The notes under the pieces were generated by a model. The model did no database searches. It saw only the letters and a list, made by a program, of their open reading frames with translations, and was not told where the DNA came from. From contig DIAF01000011.1 in NCBI GenBank assembly GCA_002414665.1, positions 208,954 to 253,795 of the forward strand: a stretch of DNA of 44,842 bases. The letters run 5' to 3'. This document shows positions 42,194-44,842 of the stretch, one piece after another (the first letter of the stretch is position 1; every line of letters begins with the position of its first letter). The stretch is from Halieaceae bacterium UBA5085. Its GTDB lineage: Bacteria > Pseudomonadota > Gammaproteobacteria > Pseudomonadales > Halieaceae. The translations under genes and the position numbers were made by a program.

Positions 42194-43102
42194 TTAACCA
42201 TGCCCATAGGTGTGGGCATCTTTGTGCATATGGTCCGGGTGCTCGAATTCCAGTGTTGAATGACTGATGTTGAATTCCTGCGCCAGAGCCTGCTTTATCC
42301 TGTACTTGATGCTCTCAAGCTGATCCCATGCACTTTCCTCGATAATTACATGGGCCTCCAGCGAGGCATCGTGTTCGCCCATCTGCCAAAAATGCACATG
42401 GTGAAGGTCGACAACGCCTTCAATGTTGGACAGGGCAACGATGACGGCATCGGTATCGATATCCACCGGGCTGCCCAGCATGAGTGTCCTGATGGTGCCG
42501 CCGATTTCTGTCAGACCCAGGTAGAGAATGTAGCCCGCGATGCCGATGGTGATGGCAGGATCAACCCACCGCATGTCGTAGAGTAAAATAAGGGTCCCAC
42601 CAATGACCACGGCGACCGACGCCAGTGCATCCGACAGATTGTGCAGGAACAATGCACGGATATTGACACTGCCTTTTTGCATCGAATAGGTGAGCAACGC
42701 TGTCAGTGCGTCCACGACCAGGGCGATACCACCCAGCCAGACGACCCACCAGCCCTTGACCTCTGGAGGATCAATGATCCGCATGCCACCTTCGTAAATC
42801 AGGTAGAACCCGATAATGATCAAGGTAGTGTAGTTGATGAGGGCAGCAACGATTTCAATGCGTCCGTAGCCAAAGGTCATCCTTGCGTCAGCCGGGCGGC
42901 GCGCAATTTTTTGCGCCGCGAACGCGATGACGAGTGATGCCATGTCAGAGAAGTTATGGAGGGCGTCGGCGATAAGGGCGAGACTGCCGGCAAAAATACC
43001 TCCCCCAATTTGAGCCAGGGTCAAGATCCCGTTCGCCCAGATGGCGATAGCAACGCGTTTATCCTTGATCTCGGGGGGCATATGCACATGATCGTGGCTC
43101 AT
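42194..43102 (-). CDS. czcD: CzcD-like CDF zinc/cadmium/cobalt exporter
   Basis: 302 residues, six membrane helices, with both metal-site motifs of CDF antiporters: HNFSD in TM2 (ADALHNFSDMASL) and HNLSD in TM5 (LFLHNLSDALAS). The cytoplasmic C-terminal ferredoxin-like domain is present (VDLHHVHFWQMG ... EAHVIIEE) and the chain ends His-rich (HPDHMHKDAHTYGHG). It expels Zn2+, Cd2+ or Co2+ from the cytosol in exchange for protons, feeding the CzcA pump encoded next door. Convergent with the HMA-CDF gene. Confidence 0.92.
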   Translation of the reverse strand: MSHDHVHMPPEIKDKRVAIAIWANGILTLAQIGGGIFAGSLALIADALHNFSDMASLVIAFAAQKIARRPADARMTFGYGRIEIVAALINYTTLIIIGFYLIYEGGMRIIDPPEVKGWWVVWLGGIALVVDALTALLTYSMQKGSVNIRALFLHNLSDALASVAVVIGGTLILLYDMRWVDPAITIGIAGYILYLGLTEIGGTIRTLMLGSPVDIDTDAVIVALSNIEGVVDLHHVHFWQMGEHDASLEAHVIIEESAWDQLESIKYRIKQALAQEFNISHSTLEFEHPDHMHKDAHTYGHG

Positions 43103-43218
43103 CGGACTAACCTCGCTGGGGGCTATTGATAAAAATGTATTTGGTGTACTTAACCTACTCTTTACATAGTTACCTGGTTACCTGTGCCTTGGCGACTCTG
43201 TGGGTTTTGGACCATTGC

Positions 43219-43413
43219 TTATTCACCCTTTTTGGCAGTTTTCAGGAATTCCGCCAAGCCTTCTTCTGCAGCTTCTTTGGTCGAAAACGGTCCGATATTT
43301 TGACCTTCACGGGTTAAAAAATACCAGTCACTGTTAATGGCGTGGATGCGATGTGTTCGAAAGGATGGAACTTCTTTCGAGTCGTCTTTTCGTTGCTTCC
43401 TTGGATCGTTCAT
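43219..43413 (-). CDS. DUF6316 small protein
   Basis: 64 residues with AGGAGAG before the ATG. Core RTHRIHAINSDWYFLTREG followed by GPFSTKEAAEEGLAEFL has the look of DUF6316 / GYF-like 'WYF-TREG-GPF' proteins, which are soluble and of unknown function. It is followed downstream by czcD's upstream region, not coupled to it. No metal ligands beyond two His. Confidence 0.65.
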   Translation of the reverse strand: MNDPRKQRKDDSKEVPSFRTHRIHAINSDWYFLTREGQNIGPFSTKEAAEEGLAEFLKTAKKGE

Positions 43414-43450
43414 AGTCTCTCCTGGGTATAAAACGCATTAAAGAACGCTG

Positions 43451-43480
43451 AAAAAAAACATGGGGAGACTCCTCCCCATG
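43451..43480 (-). terminator. rho-independent terminator of czcA
   Basis: On the minus strand an inverted repeat CATGGGGAG-GAGT-CTCCCCATG is followed directly by eight T. It lies 13 bp after the czcA stop. Confidence 0.9.
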
Positions 43481-43492
43481 GTAGGGCTTTGG

Positions 43493-44842
43493 TTAACTAT
43501 CAGAGTCGTGTTTAATGTCGCCTGTGGGCTCGGAGTCGCTGGTGCTTCTGCCATGCAACAACGCATAGAGCACAGGGAGTACAAACAACGTCAACAGGGT
43601 AGACGAGATAATCCCGCCGATCACCACGGTCGCCAGAGGACGCTGGACTTCGGCGCCGGTACCTGTATTGAGGGCCATGGGCACAAAGCCGAGACTAGCG
43701 ACCAAAGCGGTCATCAAGACCGGCCGCAGGCGGATCAGGGCACCCTCGACAATGGCCTTCATCAGGTTACCCTGCTCGTGCCACAGATCGCGGATAAAGG
43801 CGATCATCACCAAGCCGTTTAACACCGCCACCCCGGAGAGGGCGATGAAGCCAACACCCGCCGAGATCGACAGGGGCATGTCTCGCAGCCACAGGGACAG
43901 AACTCCACCGGTGAGGGCCAGTGGCACGCCAGTGAAGATGATCAGGGCATCCCTGAGGGAGCCGAAGGCCATCACCAAGAGTGCGAGGATGATGGCAAGT
44001 GTCACCGGCACCACGATGGCAAGCCGCTGGCTGGCGGATTGCAGTTGCTCAAAGGTACCGCCGTAGTCCAGCCAGTACCCAGGGGGCAAATCGACTTCGT
44101 CCGCAATGCGCGCCTGTGCTTCCTCGACAAATCCACCCAGGTCGCGGTCTCGCACGTTGGCGGTGACTACTACCCGACGCTTGCCGTTTTCCCGGCTGAT
44201 CTGGTTGGGCGCGGGTGCCAGTTCAAGATCGGCCACTTCCGATAGGGGTACATAGCCACCGTCCGGCAGGGGGACTGGCAGGTCCGCGAGGCTGTCCACA
44301 TCCCGGCGGATGTCTTCGGGCAGACGCACCATCAACTGGAAGCGGCGGTCGCCTTCGTAAATCAGGCCGGCGTTTTCGCCCCCGACTCCGGCTGCCACCA
44401 GATCCTGAAGATTATCCACGGTCAGCCCGTAGCGTGATAGCACCATGCGCCTGGGGTGTATCGACAGCATGGGCAGGCCGGTCACCTGTTCGACCCGGGT
44501 ATCGGCGGCGCCTTCCATGGACTCCACAACCTCGAGGACGTCGTTGGCCGATGCCAGCAGCTGATCCAGGTTATCGCCGAACACCTTGATCCCGAGGTCG
44601 GCGCGCACGCCGGAGATCAGTTCATTGAAGCGCATCTCGATGGGCTGGGTGAACTCGTAATTGTTCCCAGGCAGTTGCGTTACCGCGTCTTCCATTTCCG
44701 CCACCAGTTCATCCTTGGTTTTGTCTGGATCTGGCCATTGGCTGCGGGGCTTCAAGATGACGAAGTTGTCCGCCACGCTGGGGGGCATGGGGTCTGTGGC
44801 CACTTCCGGCGTGCCGATCTTGGCGAACACCTTGTCCACCTC
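43493..44842 (-). CDS. czcA: CzcA-type RND efflux pump, 3' part (gene continues past window)
   Basis: The last 449 or so residues of a heavy-metal RND pump; the frame is open at the window edge. The second periplasmic loop and last six membrane helices are present. In place of the CusA Met site it has NNYEFTQPIEMRFNELISGVR-type sequence (in outline), as in CzcA/CnrA pumps for Zn, Co, Cd and Ni. It ends in an acidic tail (SEPTGDIKHDSDS). Matches the divalent theme of this end of the window and would be the usual partner of CzcD. The czcB and czcC genes, if present, lie beyond 44842. Confidence 0.92.
   Translation of the reverse strand, partial: EVDKVFAKIGTPEVATDPMPPSVADNFVILKPRSQWPDPDKTKDELVAEMEDAVTQLPGNNYEFTQPIEMRFNELISGVRADLGIKVFGDNLDQLLASANDVLEVVESMEGAADTRVEQVTGLPMLSIHPRRMVLSRYGLTVDNLQDLVAAGVGGENAGLIYEGDRRFQLMVRLPEDIRRDVDSLADLPVPLPDGGYVPLSEVADLELAPAPNQISRENGKRRVVVTANVRDRDLGGFVEEAQARIADEVDLPPGYWLDYGGTFEQLQSASQRLAIVVPVTLAIILALLVMAFGSLRDALIIFTGVPLALTGGVLSLWLRDMPLSISAGVGFIALSGVAVLNGLVMIAFIRDLWHEQGNLMKAIVEGALIRLRPVLMTALVASLGFVPMALNTGTGAEVQRPLATVVIGGIISSTLLTLFVLPVLYALLHGRSTSDSEPTGDIKHDSDS

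Noticed and set aside
43460..43822. 120-codon plus-strand frame at the czcA end
   Set aside because: Antisense to the conserved last helices of czcA and starts inside its terminator hairpin.
1..44842. CRISPR arrays, tRNA or rRNA genes
   Set aside because: No regularly spaced repeats, cloverleaf-like sequence or rRNA segments were noticed on reading both strands, though a covariance search was not possible.

Overview
The window is a heavy-metal (mainly copper/silver, also Zn/Cd/Co) resistance region of a Gram-negative, GC-rich proteobacterium. The RND efflux sets, outer-membrane porin, periplasmic CopA/CopB and TAT-exported multicopper oxidase require an outer membrane. The gene styles look gammaproteobacterial, but I cannot name a genus from the sequence alone. 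The density of metal genes, an integrase/KfrA-like module, two insertion sequences and several half-deleted genes mark it as an accessory island or plasmid region rather than core chromosome.

Layout. 1-8.4 kb: end of a c-type cytochrome gene, a chimeric remnant of a copper P-type ATPase, two small secreted proteins, then operon 1: DUF411 lipoprotein - cusC - cusB (with a fused CusF domain) - cusA. 8.4-11.8 kb: a porin gene split by a complete IS3-family element, followed by a di-heme cytochrome c. 11.9-14.5 kb: a tyrosine recombinase divergent from a KfrA-like coiled-coil DNA-binding protein; this block abuts a sensor kinase gene that has lost its whole cytoplasmic half. 15.0-20.4 kb: response regulator copR, divergent from copA (multicopper oxidase), copB, an APC permease and a ferritin-like protein. 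20.5-25.6 kb: an ATP-grasp-like gene, a decayed phospholipase D/cardiolipin synthase gene, a BCCT transporter, a DUF5676 membrane protein, a 44-residue membrane peptide and an isoprenylcysteine-methyltransferase-like protein. 25.9-31.2 kb (minus strand): MerR regulator - copper P-type ATPase - DUF2933 protein - Met/His-rich periplasmic protein - HMA-like protein - frameshifted membrane protein - EamA transporter. 31.2-39.6 kb: operon 2: split cupredoxin - tiny ORF - cusC - cusB (duplicated metal-binding module) - cusA - K+-channel-like protein - DUF411 lipoprotein, ended by a clear terminator. 39.8-40.5 kb: an IS256-family element with its catalytic core deleted. 40.7-44.8 kb: a CadR/PbrR-type regulator with its classic 19-bp-spacer promoter driving an HMA-CDF fusion, a CzcD-like CDF transporter, a DUF6316 protein and the 3' part of czcA.

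How it works together (inference from families): cytosolic Cu+ is pumped to the periplasm by the P-type ATPase. Periplasmic Cu/Ag is bound by DUF411, Met/His-rich and cupredoxin proteins, oxidised by CopA and expelled by the two CusCBA pumps. Divalent ions are handled by the two CDF proteins and CzcA. A 16-bp dyad ATTACA-N4-TGTAAT (one copy imperfect) lies upstream of copA, of the porin gene and of operon 2. This suggests one CopR regulon scattered over the window, whose own sensor kinase is truncated here.

The most unusual points are the channel gene translationally locked between cusA and DUF411 in operon 2, the HMA-like protein with its CxxC on the second helix, the predicted CopR regulon with a broken sensor, and several sub-50-residue genes with good ribosome binding sites.
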